Assembly: GCA_964385645.1 (NCBI GenBank)
Contig: CAYLPT010000003.1
Span: 1 to 51,823, forward strand
From: CAYLPT01 sp964385645
Lineage (GTDB): Bacteria; Armatimonadota; Hebobacteria; Hebobacterales; Hebobacteraceae
Direction of reading: 5' to 3'
DNA: 51,823 bases
A program made the position numbers and the translations under genes. Below the pieces are notes generated by a model, which ran no database searches, was not told the origin of the DNA, and was given only the letters and a program-made list of their open reading frames with translations. Below, one piece after another: positions 15,747-22,938 of the stretch. How positions within the stretch are numbered: the stretch's first letter is position 1; every line of letters begins with the position of its first letter.

Positions 15747-18421
15747 GGCGACTGCTCCTCGGCCGCCGTGAAGCGGCGCATGGCCGGCGGGTCGCCGGGC
15801 TCGCCGAGGGGGCCGAGCGAACGGCCGTTGACAGTGACCTCGATGGCCGCGGGGCGGTTCGCCCAGAGCGTGATCTCCTCCGACGCTTGCCAGATCTGCT
15901 GGCCGCCGGTGAGGACGCCCTCGTAGAGCAGCCGGCCGTCGGTCTCGACGCGGAGCTCGACCGGCTGCCGGATGACCGCGATGACCCTGAGCCCCGGCGC
16001 GGCCGGGGCCGGCGCCACCGCGGCCGGGGCCGCGGGCGGGTGGACGGCCAGCCGGCCCGAGGCGACCAGGGCCGCTGCGGCGAGCGCGAGAGCCGCGACG
16101 CCGAGAAGCACAAGGACGCCGCGGCGCAGACGGCCGGGGCGGATAGCGCGCCCGGGAGCGGAGGGCATCTCCTCGACGGCCTGCTGTGGGGCAGCAGGCT
16201 CGCCAGGCGCGGCGGCGCGGTCCTCAGCCGGAGGGTTCGGCCGCGCGGGCACCTCGGCCGGCATGGGCTCGGCCGCCGATCCGGCGCCGGGCGGGGAGCC
16301 CGGCGGCAGGGCACGGGTGGTGGGGTAGTAGTGCCGGTGGAAGTAGTAGCTGTCCACCGCATCGGCCGGGGCCTGGTTGAGCACCGCGCCGATGACGTTG
16401 GCGCCGACCTTCTGGAAGAGGCGCTTAGTGCGCAGCTCCGCCTCGCGCACGGGCTGGCTGGCGCGGACGACGAGGATGACGCCGTCCACCAGCGGGCCCA
16501 GCAGCGCCGCGTCGGCGAACGCGGCGGCCGAGGGCGTATCAATGATGACGTAGTCGCTGTTCTGCTTGAGCCGGTCGAGGAGAGTACGCATGCGGCCGGA
16601 GCTCAGCAGGGCGGCCGGGTTGTCCACCGGCGGCCCGGCCGGCAGAAGGAGCAGGTTCTCGAGGGAGGTGCGCCGGAGCGCCTTCGCCGCACCCTCGCTC
16701 CCATTGGCGAGGAGCGTGGTGAGGCCGGCGTTGTTGGGCTCGTCGAAGAACGCGTGCAGGCCGGGGCGGCGCATGTCCGCGTCCACGAGGACGACGCGGT
16801 GGCCGACCTCAGCGAGGGCGGTGGCGAGGTTGACGGCGGTGGTGGAGCCGCCCTGCCCAGGCCTCGCGGTGGCGATCATGAGGGTGCGCACGGGGGACGC
16901 GCCGTTCTGATGGACGAGCTCGGTGCGCAGGAAGCGGAACGCCTCGGCGTGGGGGGAAAGAGGCCGCAGCTCGGTGATGCGGGCGAGCGGAACGCCGTCC
17001 GCCTCCGCGGTGAGCTCGGGTATGACGGCGGGGACGGGCAGCTCCAGCTCGCGGTGCAGGTCCTCGCCCGCCCGGAGCTTGTCGTCAATGAAAGCGAGCG
17101 CCAGCGCGCCGCCCAGCCCGAGCCCGAGGCTCAGGATCACGCCGAGCAGCAGCAACTGGATGACCGAGGGGCCCTTCTTCGTGACCGGGCCGACAGCCGA
17201 CTTGGCCTGGTCAACGATCTGTATCTCGCCGGCGCTCGCGCTGACCTTCTCCTCCACCCGAGCGTCCTCGAGCATGGCGAGCAGCCGGGCGTGCCGGGTC
17301 TCGGCGTTGGCGTAGTCCCGGGTCTGCGACATCAGGGCCACGGAGGCGTCGGCGAGCTGCGCGGCGCGGCGCTCGTTGTCCGCCATGGCGCCGGCGAGCG
17401 AGTTCAGGCGCGCGGCGAGCGCCGTCCGCTCTGCCTCCAGGTCCACGAGCTGCTCCTGCAACCTGTGGTAAGTCGGGTTCGGCTCGACCGTCCGCCGCGT
17501 GATCATGCGGTCGGCTTCCCGCGCCAGGCGCTCGCGCACGTCCTCGATCTGGGTCTCCAGGTCTCTAACCGTGCGGTGCCTGTCTGTATACCGGGCACGT
17601 GCGAGGAGCAGATCGCGCTCCAACTGGGCCAGGCGGCTCTGGAGTTCCAGGGTCACGGGGTTGTCAGTGGTGGCGGTCTCGGTCTCCCTGGCAGGCGGCT
17701 GCTCCCGGAGCTCGGCCCTCACCGCGCGGATCCGGCCCTCCACCTCCCGGAGCCGGGAGCGGGCCGCATCGGTCTCAGCGCGGAGGGCGTAGAACTGCCT
17801 CAGGAAGGGGTTCTCCGCGGTTCCGACCGGCAGTGCAGCCTCGCCCTGCGCGCTCTTGAAGGCCTGTAGTTCGGCCTTGGCGCGCTCCAGGTCGGCCGCC
17901 GCGGCGGCCACTTCGCCCTCGAGGAACTCGCGATTGCGCTTGGCTTGCTGGCTGGCGATCTCCTGGTAGTAGCGGGCGAACTCGTGAGCGATGGCGTTGG
18001 CGAGCGCCACGGCCCCGTCGGAGGTGCGCGAGAGGCAGGTGATCCGGATGATGCTGCCGGCCGCGGGCTCTACCTTCACCAGGTCCTCAAGCTGGGCCGG
18101 GGTCATCCTGAGCCCGAGGGACCGGATGGCGTTGTGGCGGACCTCCGAGGTGCGGGCGAGCCCGATGAACGTGCCCATGAGCTCGTCCTTGCGCCGCGGG
18201 TCGGGCCCGCGCGCCGCCTGTTGCTGGTGGTCCAGGCCGGGGATGAGCGGCTTGGTGAGGGCGGCCTCGGAGGGCATGACGAAGGCCGATGCTCGGTAGT
18301 AGCGCGGCATGAGGATGCAGCCGAGGGCGACGACGGTCAGCGTGGAGGCGCAGACCGCAATGACCAGCCATCGCCGCCGGTAGACCTCGCGATAGAGCCG
18401 CCAGAAGTCGCGCGCGTTCAT
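15743..18421 (-). CDS. Wzc/GumC-like polysaccharide copolymerase with tyrosine-kinase-like domain and C-terminal DUF4115 (RodZ-type) domain
   Basis: 892 aa from the ATG at 18421 (GGGAAG and GGGAG upstream); the longer frame only adds junk. Wzz domain: membrane helix at ~20-42, long coiled coil, second helix ~420-445. The BY-kinase-like domain follows with VVLVDADMRRPG (Walker A') and YVIIDTPS (Walker B). The Walker A loop reads ARPGQGGSTTAVN: the usual GEGKST lysine is Gly525 (codon 16847-16849). A Tyr cluster SYYFHRHYYPTT is kept. After a Pro/Ala linker comes a third membrane helix (~770-795) and a periplasmic ~80-residue domain with VELRVETDGRLLYEGVL and EVTVNGRSLGPLG, matching the RodZ C-terminal DUF4115 pattern. 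It would control chain length and export. Confidence 0.85.
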   Translation of the reverse strand: MNARDFWRLYREVYRRRWLVIAVCASTLTVVALGCILMPRYYRASAFVMPSEAALTKPLIPGLDHQQQAARGPDPRRKDELMGTFIGLARTSEVRHNAIRSLGLRMTPAQLEDLVKVEPAAGSIIRITCLSRTSDGAVALANAIAHEFARYYQEIASQQAKRNREFLEGEVAAAAADLERAKAELQAFKSAQGEAALPVGTAENPFLRQFYALRAETDAARSRLREVEGRIRAVRAELREQPPARETETATTDNPVTLELQSRLAQLERDLLLARARYTDRHRTVRDLETQIEDVRERLAREADRMITRRTVEPNPTYHRLQEQLVDLEAERTALAARLNSLAGAMADNERRAAQLADASVALMSQTRDYANAETRHARLLAMLEDARVEEKVSASAGEIQIVDQAKSAVGPVTKKGPSVIQLLLLGVILSLGLGLGGALALAFIDDKLRAGEDLHRELELPVPAVIPELTAEADGVPLARITELRPLSPHAEAFRFLRTELVHQNGASPVRTLMIATARPGQGGSTTAVNLATALAEVGHRVVLVDADMRRPGLHAFFDEPNNAGLTTLLANGSEGAAKALRRTSLENLLLLPAGPPVDNPAALLSSGRMRTLLDRLKQNSDYVIIDTPSAAAFADAALLGPLVDGVILVVRASQPVREAELRTKRLFQKVGANVIGAVLNQAPADAVDSYYFHRHYYPTTRALPPGSPPGAGSAAEPMPAEVPARPNPPAEDRAAAPGEPAAPQQAVEEMPSAPGRAIRPGRLRRGVLVLLGVAALALAAAALVASGRLAVHPPAAPAAVAPAPAAPGLRVIAVIRQPVELRVETDGRLLYEGVLTGGQQIWQASEEITLWANRPAAIEVTVNGRSLGPLGEPGDPPAMRRFTAAEEQSP

Positions 18422-18455
18422 GCTCCCTGCTTCCCGCGCAGCCGGCTCGCCAGCT

Positions 18456-19724
18456 CTAGAAAATGTACCGGTACAGCCATAGGTACCGCCACGCGTTGTC
18501 GGTGATGGACTGGATGATGCTGGTTCGCGACCCGCCGCCCGTCTGCGGCGGCCTTTCCGGCACAAAGACTACGTCGCGGTGCTCCAGCACCGGGTTCTGG
18601 CTCATGTCACCATGCTGGAAGAGCCGCTTCAGATCAGCGGGGATGCGCACCGGCGGGTCGGATCGCACCACCGCGCACCCGTCGAGGATGGCGTTGTCCT
18701 TGAGTCCCCCGGCGGTGGTGATGAGTTCGAGCAGCGTCGTGCCCGCCGGCACCATGTACTGCCCAGGCTCCTTGACCCCGCCCAGGATGTTCACCTCGGT
18801 GCAGTTGCGCGGCACGATCAGCTCGTCGCCGGCCTGGAGGATCGCGTTCCGCTCGCTCCGGGGGTTGGCGTCGAGCGCGGTGAGGTCAACCACGGTCTCG
18901 GACCCATCGGCGCGCACCAGCCGGGCCGACCGGGGGTTCCCGTCATCCGTCCAGCGGCCCGCCTCCTCGATGGCGTCCGAGAGGCGGGTGTCGTCGTCAT
19001 CCTTCAGCCAGTAGCGCCCCGGCTTCTTCACCGCGCCGGAGACCTTGTACTCACCCCGATCGCGCGCCCGGGATACCGCCCTGGCGACCGACACGCGGTC
19101 CCCTGGCTCCAGGAGTGGGTTCTGGTCGGCCTCGCCTAGGCGCCGATAGTCGCGCAGATTGTAGCGGCGCTCGCTGCCGTCGGCCTTCGTGAGGTAGACG
19201 GCGGCGAGGTCTCGCTCCTCGTCCTGCACACCACCCGCCTGGTTGACGGCGTCCAGCAGCCGCGAGCCCGACGACATCTCGTACTCGCCCGGCCGGCGGA
19301 CGTCCCCGATGACCATGACTCGGAAACGGCTGATGGTCAGAATCACGGTCGGGTTCCTGACATACTCGCCGATCTGGCGAGAGAGGGTCTCGGTGGCCTC
19401 GGTGGCGGTCTTGCCTGCCACCTCCACCGCGCCGACCATGTCGTCGGAGAACAGGATGGTCCCGTCGGCCCGGACCGAGTGGGAGCCGGAGTACTCGGGC
19501 GCCCCGAGGACGCTGATCGAGAGGGTGTCCCCCCTCCGGATGCGGTAGGCTGCAGGTGCCGTGCCCTCGACGGCCGGGGCGGCCAGCGCCGCCTCCTCGG
19601 CCTCGGCGAGGGCTGCAGGTTCCTCCAGCTCCGGTTCGGCGGGCGCCTGGGCCGGGCAGAGCCCGAGCAGGACGAAGCAGGCGACGACGATGACGACCAG
19701 CGATCGCGCTTGGCTCGCTTTCAT
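18456..19724 (-). CDS. Polysaccharide biosynthesis/export protein (Wza-like, SLBB domains)
   Basis: 422 aa from the ATG at 19724; GGTGGA eight bases upstream and a clear signal peptide (MKASQARSLVVIVVACFVLL, cleavage near AQAPAEP) decide this start. A Poly_export domain (YRIRRGDTLSISVLGAPEYS) is followed by three SLBB-type units: VIGDVRRPGEYEMSSGSRLL, VSGAVKKPGRYWL and ILGGVKEPGQYMVPAGTTLL. The end is an aromatic helix (WRYLWLYRYIF). It would form the outer-membrane exit for the polymer together with the Wzc-like protein encoded 34 bases downstream. It is the first gene of the EPS operon, behind a sigma-54 site. Confidence 0.92.
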   Translation of the reverse strand: MKASQARSLVVIVVACFVLLGLCPAQAPAEPELEEPAALAEAEEAALAAPAVEGTAPAAYRIRRGDTLSISVLGAPEYSGSHSVRADGTILFSDDMVGAVEVAGKTATEATETLSRQIGEYVRNPTVILTISRFRVMVIGDVRRPGEYEMSSGSRLLDAVNQAGGVQDEERDLAAVYLTKADGSERRYNLRDYRRLGEADQNPLLEPGDRVSVARAVSRARDRGEYKVSGAVKKPGRYWLKDDDDTRLSDAIEEAGRWTDDGNPRSARLVRADGSETVVDLTALDANPRSERNAILQAGDELIVPRNCTEVNILGGVKEPGQYMVPAGTTLLELITTAGGLKDNAILDGCAVVRSDPPVRIPADLKRLFQHGDMSQNPVLEHRDVVFVPERPPQTGGGSRTSIIQSITDNAWRYLWLYRYIF

Positions 19725-19862
19725 CACGCTATCCACCGCGGTGGTATGGTCATGTCCTTCGCCAGCCCAGGGGATGCACAGACCGTGCCACGCGCGGCGC
19801 ACGACGGCCCCGGCGGACGGCCGAGGGCCTGCTCTGACCTGGAAACAGATTGACACAGGGGC

Positions 19863-19891
19863 TTGACATGCAGAAGGTATGCCACTATACT
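19863..19891 (+). promoter_or_regulatory. Sigma-70 promoter toward the enhancer-binding activator
   Basis: TTGACA at 19863-19868 and TATACT at 19886-19891 with a 17-base spacer, a near-consensus housekeeping promoter on the plus strand. The first plus-strand gene is the activator at 20350, so the transcript would have an untranslated leader of roughly 450 bases. Confidence 0.7.
19869..19884 (-). promoter_or_regulatory. Sigma-54 promoter of the EPS operon
   Basis: Minus-strand sequence TGGCATACCTTCTGCA: GG and GC at exact -24/-12 spacing and most flanking consensus bases present. The predicted start is near 19858, giving a leader of about 134 bases before the export gene. It lies wholly in the 17-base spacer of a sigma-70 promoter facing the other way. 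Confidence 0.65.
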
Positions 19892-20349
19892 GCCAGGCGT
19901 CGTCTCTGCAGGCGATTGCCGCGATATCCGCAGCCTCTTCCCAGCCCGAGCGACAGCAGATCGCAGCCGCGAAAGCCCCGTGCCCAGGCGTGCTGCGCTT
20001 CGTGCTGACTTGGGTCTTGTTCTCCGCTGAGCTCCAGCGCAGTCGGCTACACTAGCCATGCGTGGAGCTGTGGCCATGGCTTACCGGCGGCCACGGGGCG
20101 GGGGCTTGCTGGGAATCGGCGGGGAGACGATGTGGACGTTCGGAGGGCGGGCTGCGGCGCAAGGCGCCTCCGGTCCCTCGGTCTGCCGCGCGTCATCTCC
20201 GCCTGGCGGCGTCGCGCCCGACGTAGTCCGACCTGATTCTCTTCTCTCCTCCAGCGGGCCCGCGACGCCTCAGCCCGGCGCCATCCCCTCTCCAGCCACC
20301 GTAGCGCCCGCCCGGGCGGCCACCGGCTCCACGCGGAAGGTGGTGCGAG
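19892..20349 (+). other. Long leader/intergenic region before the activator gene
   Basis: About 460 bases between the divergent promoters and the activator start. No convincing ORF or riboswitch was recognised. The part nearest the promoters is where an upstream activator site for the EPS sigma-54 promoter would be expected, but no clear inverted repeat stands out by eye. Confidence 0.5.
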
Positions 20350-21786
20350 ATGCCGACGCGTGGCCGGATTCTGGTCGCTGACGAGGAGGCCCGCAACCAC
20401 CAGGCCCTCTGCGCCCTCCTCAAGCGAGACGGCTACCAGGTGGAGGTCGCCTCCGACGGGCTCCGGGCCCGCCAGGCGCTGGAGGCGGGGCAGGTGGATC
20501 TGCTCATCGCCAGCCTGCTGGTTCCCGAGTCGGACGGCTTCGAGCTGCTCCGCGCCGCCAAGCGCGTCCGCCCGGGGGTGCCTGTCATCCTGTTCTCGGG
20601 CTACGGGACCATCGAGACCGCCGTGCAGGCGCTGAAGCAGGGGGCCTACCACTACTTCCAGGAGCCCCTCGACATGGACCTGGTCCGCCAGGTCGTCTGC
20701 GAGGCGCTCCAGGGGCGCGAGCGGGCCCCCGCGGCCGCCGAGCCAGACCCTCCGGCGCAGAGGGATACCGCCGATGCGGCCAAGCTGGGGATCATCGGGC
20801 AGGGCCCGTGGCTCGGTCGGGTCCTGGAGCTGCTGGGGCGTGTGGCGCCGACGAGGGCGACGGTGCTGCTGACGGGCGAGAGCGGCACGGGCAAGGAGCT
20901 GTTCGCCCGGGCGGTCCACCGTATGAGCGGCAGGAAGGGGCCCTTTGTGGCGGTGTCGTGCGCCGCGCTGTCGCGGGAGCTGCTGGAGAGCGAGCTGTTC
21001 GGGCACGAGAAGGGGTCCTTCACAGGGGCGGATCGGCGCAAGCCGGGGCGCTTCGAGCTGGCGAACGGGGGCACGCTGCTGCTGGACGAGATCATTGACA
21101 TCCCTCTCGACCTGCAGGTCAAGCTCCTGCGCGTGCTCCAGCAGCACGAGTTCGAGCGCGTGGGTGGGACCGATACCCTGCAGGTAGATGTGCGGATCGT
21201 GGCCGCCTGCAACCGGGACATCGCGGAGGCGGTGCGCCAGCGCGTCTTCCGCGAGGACCTCTACTATCGCCTGAAGGTCGTGGAGATCACGCTGCCGCCC
21301 CTGCGGGAGCGGCAGGAGGACATCGCGCCGCTCGCGCACCACTTCGCGCAGGCCTACGCCAGGGCGAACGGCAGGAAGCCCCTGGGCGTGCCGGAGAGGG
21401 TGATCCGGCTCCTGGAGCGGCACCCCTGGCCGGGCAATGTCCGGGAACTCGAGAACGCCATCGAGCGGGCGGTGGTCCTGTCCCATCCTGAGGCGACGGA
21501 GCTGGATCCCTCGCTGCTCCCGGAGTCCATCTACGGGCGGCAGGCGCCCGTCGCGGCGAAGGTCACGGGCGGCTTGCACTCTGGGGCCGGCCGGCGGCGG
21601 CAGTCGAGCGTGCTGCAGGACATGGACGAGGCGGCGCGGGCGGCCTGCCTGCGGGAGGCGCTGGAGCGCTTCAGCGGCAACGCCGCGGCGGTGGCGCGGC
21701 GCCTGGGCGTATCCCCTCGCATGGTCCGCTACTACGCGGACAAGTACGGTCTGCCGCGGCGAGGCTACGGCGGCCGTGCCTGCTGA
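20350..21786 (+). CDS. Sigma-54 enhancer-binding activator (NtrC family) with degenerate receiver domain
   Basis: 478 aa. Residues 1-120 are a CheY-like receiver in which the phosphoacceptor Asp is Ser55 (VDLLIASLLVPESDG) and the conserved Lys is Glu105 (YFQEPLD); the acidic pair survives (ADEE). Residues ~145-385 are the AAA+ domain: GESGTGKE (Walker A, Lys182), sigma-54 contact loop GSFTGA in place of GAFTGA, GGTLLLDEI (Walker B), FREDLYYRL and HPWPGNVRELENAIERAVV. A Fis-type helix-turn-helix ends it (GNAAAVARRLGVSPRMVRYY). Layout and context resemble PrsR, the PEP-CTERM-box regulator, but no PrsK-type kinase gene is in the window. It is the obvious activator for the nearby sigma-54 promoters. 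Confidence 0.93.
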   Translation: MPTRGRILVADEEARNHQALCALLKRDGYQVEVASDGLRARQALEAGQVDLLIASLLVPESDGFELLRAAKRVRPGVPVILFSGYGTIETAVQALKQGAYHYFQEPLDMDLVRQVVCEALQGRERAPAAAEPDPPAQRDTADAAKLGIIGQGPWLGRVLELLGRVAPTRATVLLTGESGTGKELFARAVHRMSGRKGPFVAVSCAALSRELLESELFGHEKGSFTGADRRKPGRFELANGGTLLLDEIIDIPLDLQVKLLRVLQQHEFERVGGTDTLQVDVRIVAACNRDIAEAVRQRVFREDLYYRLKVVEITLPPLRERQEDIAPLAHHFAQAYARANGRKPLGVPERVIRLLERHPWPGNVRELENAIERAVVLSHPEATELDPSLLPESIYGRQAPVAAKVTGGLHSGAGRRRQSSVLQDMDEAARAACLREALERFSGNAAAVARRLGVSPRMVRYYADKYGLPRRGYGGRAC

Positions 21787-21802
21787 GGGCGTGAGCGGCG
21801 CT

Positions 21803-21818
21803 TGGCACGGTTATTGCT
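21803..21818 (+). promoter_or_regulatory. Perfect sigma-54 promoter for the receiver-PilZ gene and rpoN
   Basis: TGGCACGGTTATTGCT matches TGGCACG-N4-TTGCW at every defined base with exact spacing. The predicted start is about 21829, some 46 bases before the GTG at 21875. rpoN is the second gene behind it, so sigma-54 would control its own synthesis. Confidence 0.78.
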
Positions 21819-21874
21819 CGTCGGCGACCAGCCAGACAGCACTCCCTCAGAGAGGATGCGGGGGTCTCGTCACC

Positions 21875-22930
21875 GTGGCAAGCACCGAGGTCCCTGTCGC
21901 GCTGGCTGCGGACGCCGACCGGCAGTGCAATGAGAGTCTGTCCTCCTACCTGGAGGCGGCCGGGTGGAGGGTCCTGCGCGCGTACGAGGGCCGCTCGGCC
22001 CTCGCCATCCTCAGTTCCGAGCCGGTGTGCCTGGCGATCCTCGACCGCGACCTGCCCGAGGTGGATGCGGCCCGGGTCGTGTCGGCCGCACGGGCGAGCG
22101 GCCGGTGCTTCCAGGTCGTCTTCCTCGGGGACGCGCCTGGGCACGCCGAGGCCAAGGAGGGCGAGATGAGGGCCCTGGCGTGTCTTGCCAAGCCGCTGTG
22201 CACGGCATCCCTGGGCCCCGTGCTGCAGGAGGCCCTGCGCATGTCCGGTTCCGAGGATGGCGCCAGGAGCGGCGACTGCGCCTGGCCGGGTGAGTTGCAG
22301 GCAGGCGGGCGGGTGCGGCTGTCGGTGCGCACAGGGCCGGCGGCAGGGGGGTGTGCCGCCACCGTCGTCGAGGTGCGCCCCGAGGCGCTGGCCGTTCGCT
22401 GCGGCCCCGGGAGGGCCTCGCCGCGCTACATGCCGCTCGGCACCCTCGTAGTGGTCGGGTTCGGTTCGCCCCGCGGGTGGTGTGAGTGCGCCTCCCGCGT
22501 CGTCGCCTCACACGAGAACACGAGCGGCCTGGAGATGCTGCTCTCGGCCCCTGCGCGCATCGAGTATACCGAGCGGCGGCGGGGGACCCGCCGCGCGGCC
22601 TCCTTGGCCGTGGACGCGCGACCGCTGGGCCCAGCCGGGGAGGAGGGCGCGCCGGTCCCGGGCTGGACCGAGGAAATCGGGCCGGCGGGGTTGCGGGCGG
22701 TGCTCGACCGGCCGCTCAGGGGTGAGGGGGCGGTGGTGTTGTCGCTGTCCGGCCTGCGGGGCGGTGAGCGGGCCCTGGTGGCGGGGCGCACGGTCTGGTG
22801 GCAGGACTGCGGGCCCTCGGGCGACACCCGGCGCAGGTACGGATTCCGGTTCGTCCGCCTGCTGGGGGGTCGGTGGGGGAGCTTGGATGAGTTCGTCGCC
22901 GAGGCGACGGGAGAAAGCGAACAGCCCTGA
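21875..22930 (+). CDS. Receiver-PilZ domain protein (YcgR-like), putative c-di-GMP/phosphorylation input
   Basis: 351 aa from the GTG at 21875, chosen because the sigma-54 transcript is predicted to start at ~21829, which excludes the GTG at 21791. Residues ~8-125 are a receiver with an intact phosphoacceptor Asp57 (CLAILDRDLP), acidic residues at 13/15 and Lys106 (CLAKPL). Residues ~140-225 resemble a YcgR N-terminal beta-barrel. The PilZ domain has the Arg motif RRRGTRR, but the second motif reads EEIGPAGL rather than D-x-S-x-x-G, so c-di-GMP binding is uncertain. A C-terminal RRRYGFRFVRL strand closes the domain. It ends nine bases before rpoN and is probably co-translated. It may connect a second messenger to the EPS/sigma-54 circuit. 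Confidence 0.75.
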   Translation: MASTEVPVALAADADRQCNESLSSYLEAAGWRVLRAYEGRSALAILSSEPVCLAILDRDLPEVDAARVVSAARASGRCFQVVFLGDAPGHAEAKEGEMRALACLAKPLCTASLGPVLQEALRMSGSEDGARSGDCAWPGELQAGGRVRLSVRTGPAAGGCAATVVEVRPEALAVRCGPGRASPRYMPLGTLVVVGFGSPRGWCECASRVVASHENTSGLEMLLSAPARIEYTERRRGTRRAASLAVDARPLGPAGEEGAPVPGWTEEIGPAGLRAVLDRPLRGEGAVVLSLSGLRGGERALVAGRTVWWQDCGPSGDTRRRYGFRFVRLLGGRWGSLDEFVAEATGESEQP

Positions 22931-22938
22931 GGCGGCGC

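Noticed and set aside
15887..17869. 660-codon plus-strand open frame opposite the Wzc-like gene
   Set aside because: Antisense shadow of a GC-rich gene; Arg/Gly/Glu-rich with no domain, while the minus-strand protein has clear motifs.
20047..21579. 510-codon minus-strand open frame opposite the activator
   Set aside because: Shadow of the sigma-54 activator gene; no recognisable domain and implausible composition.
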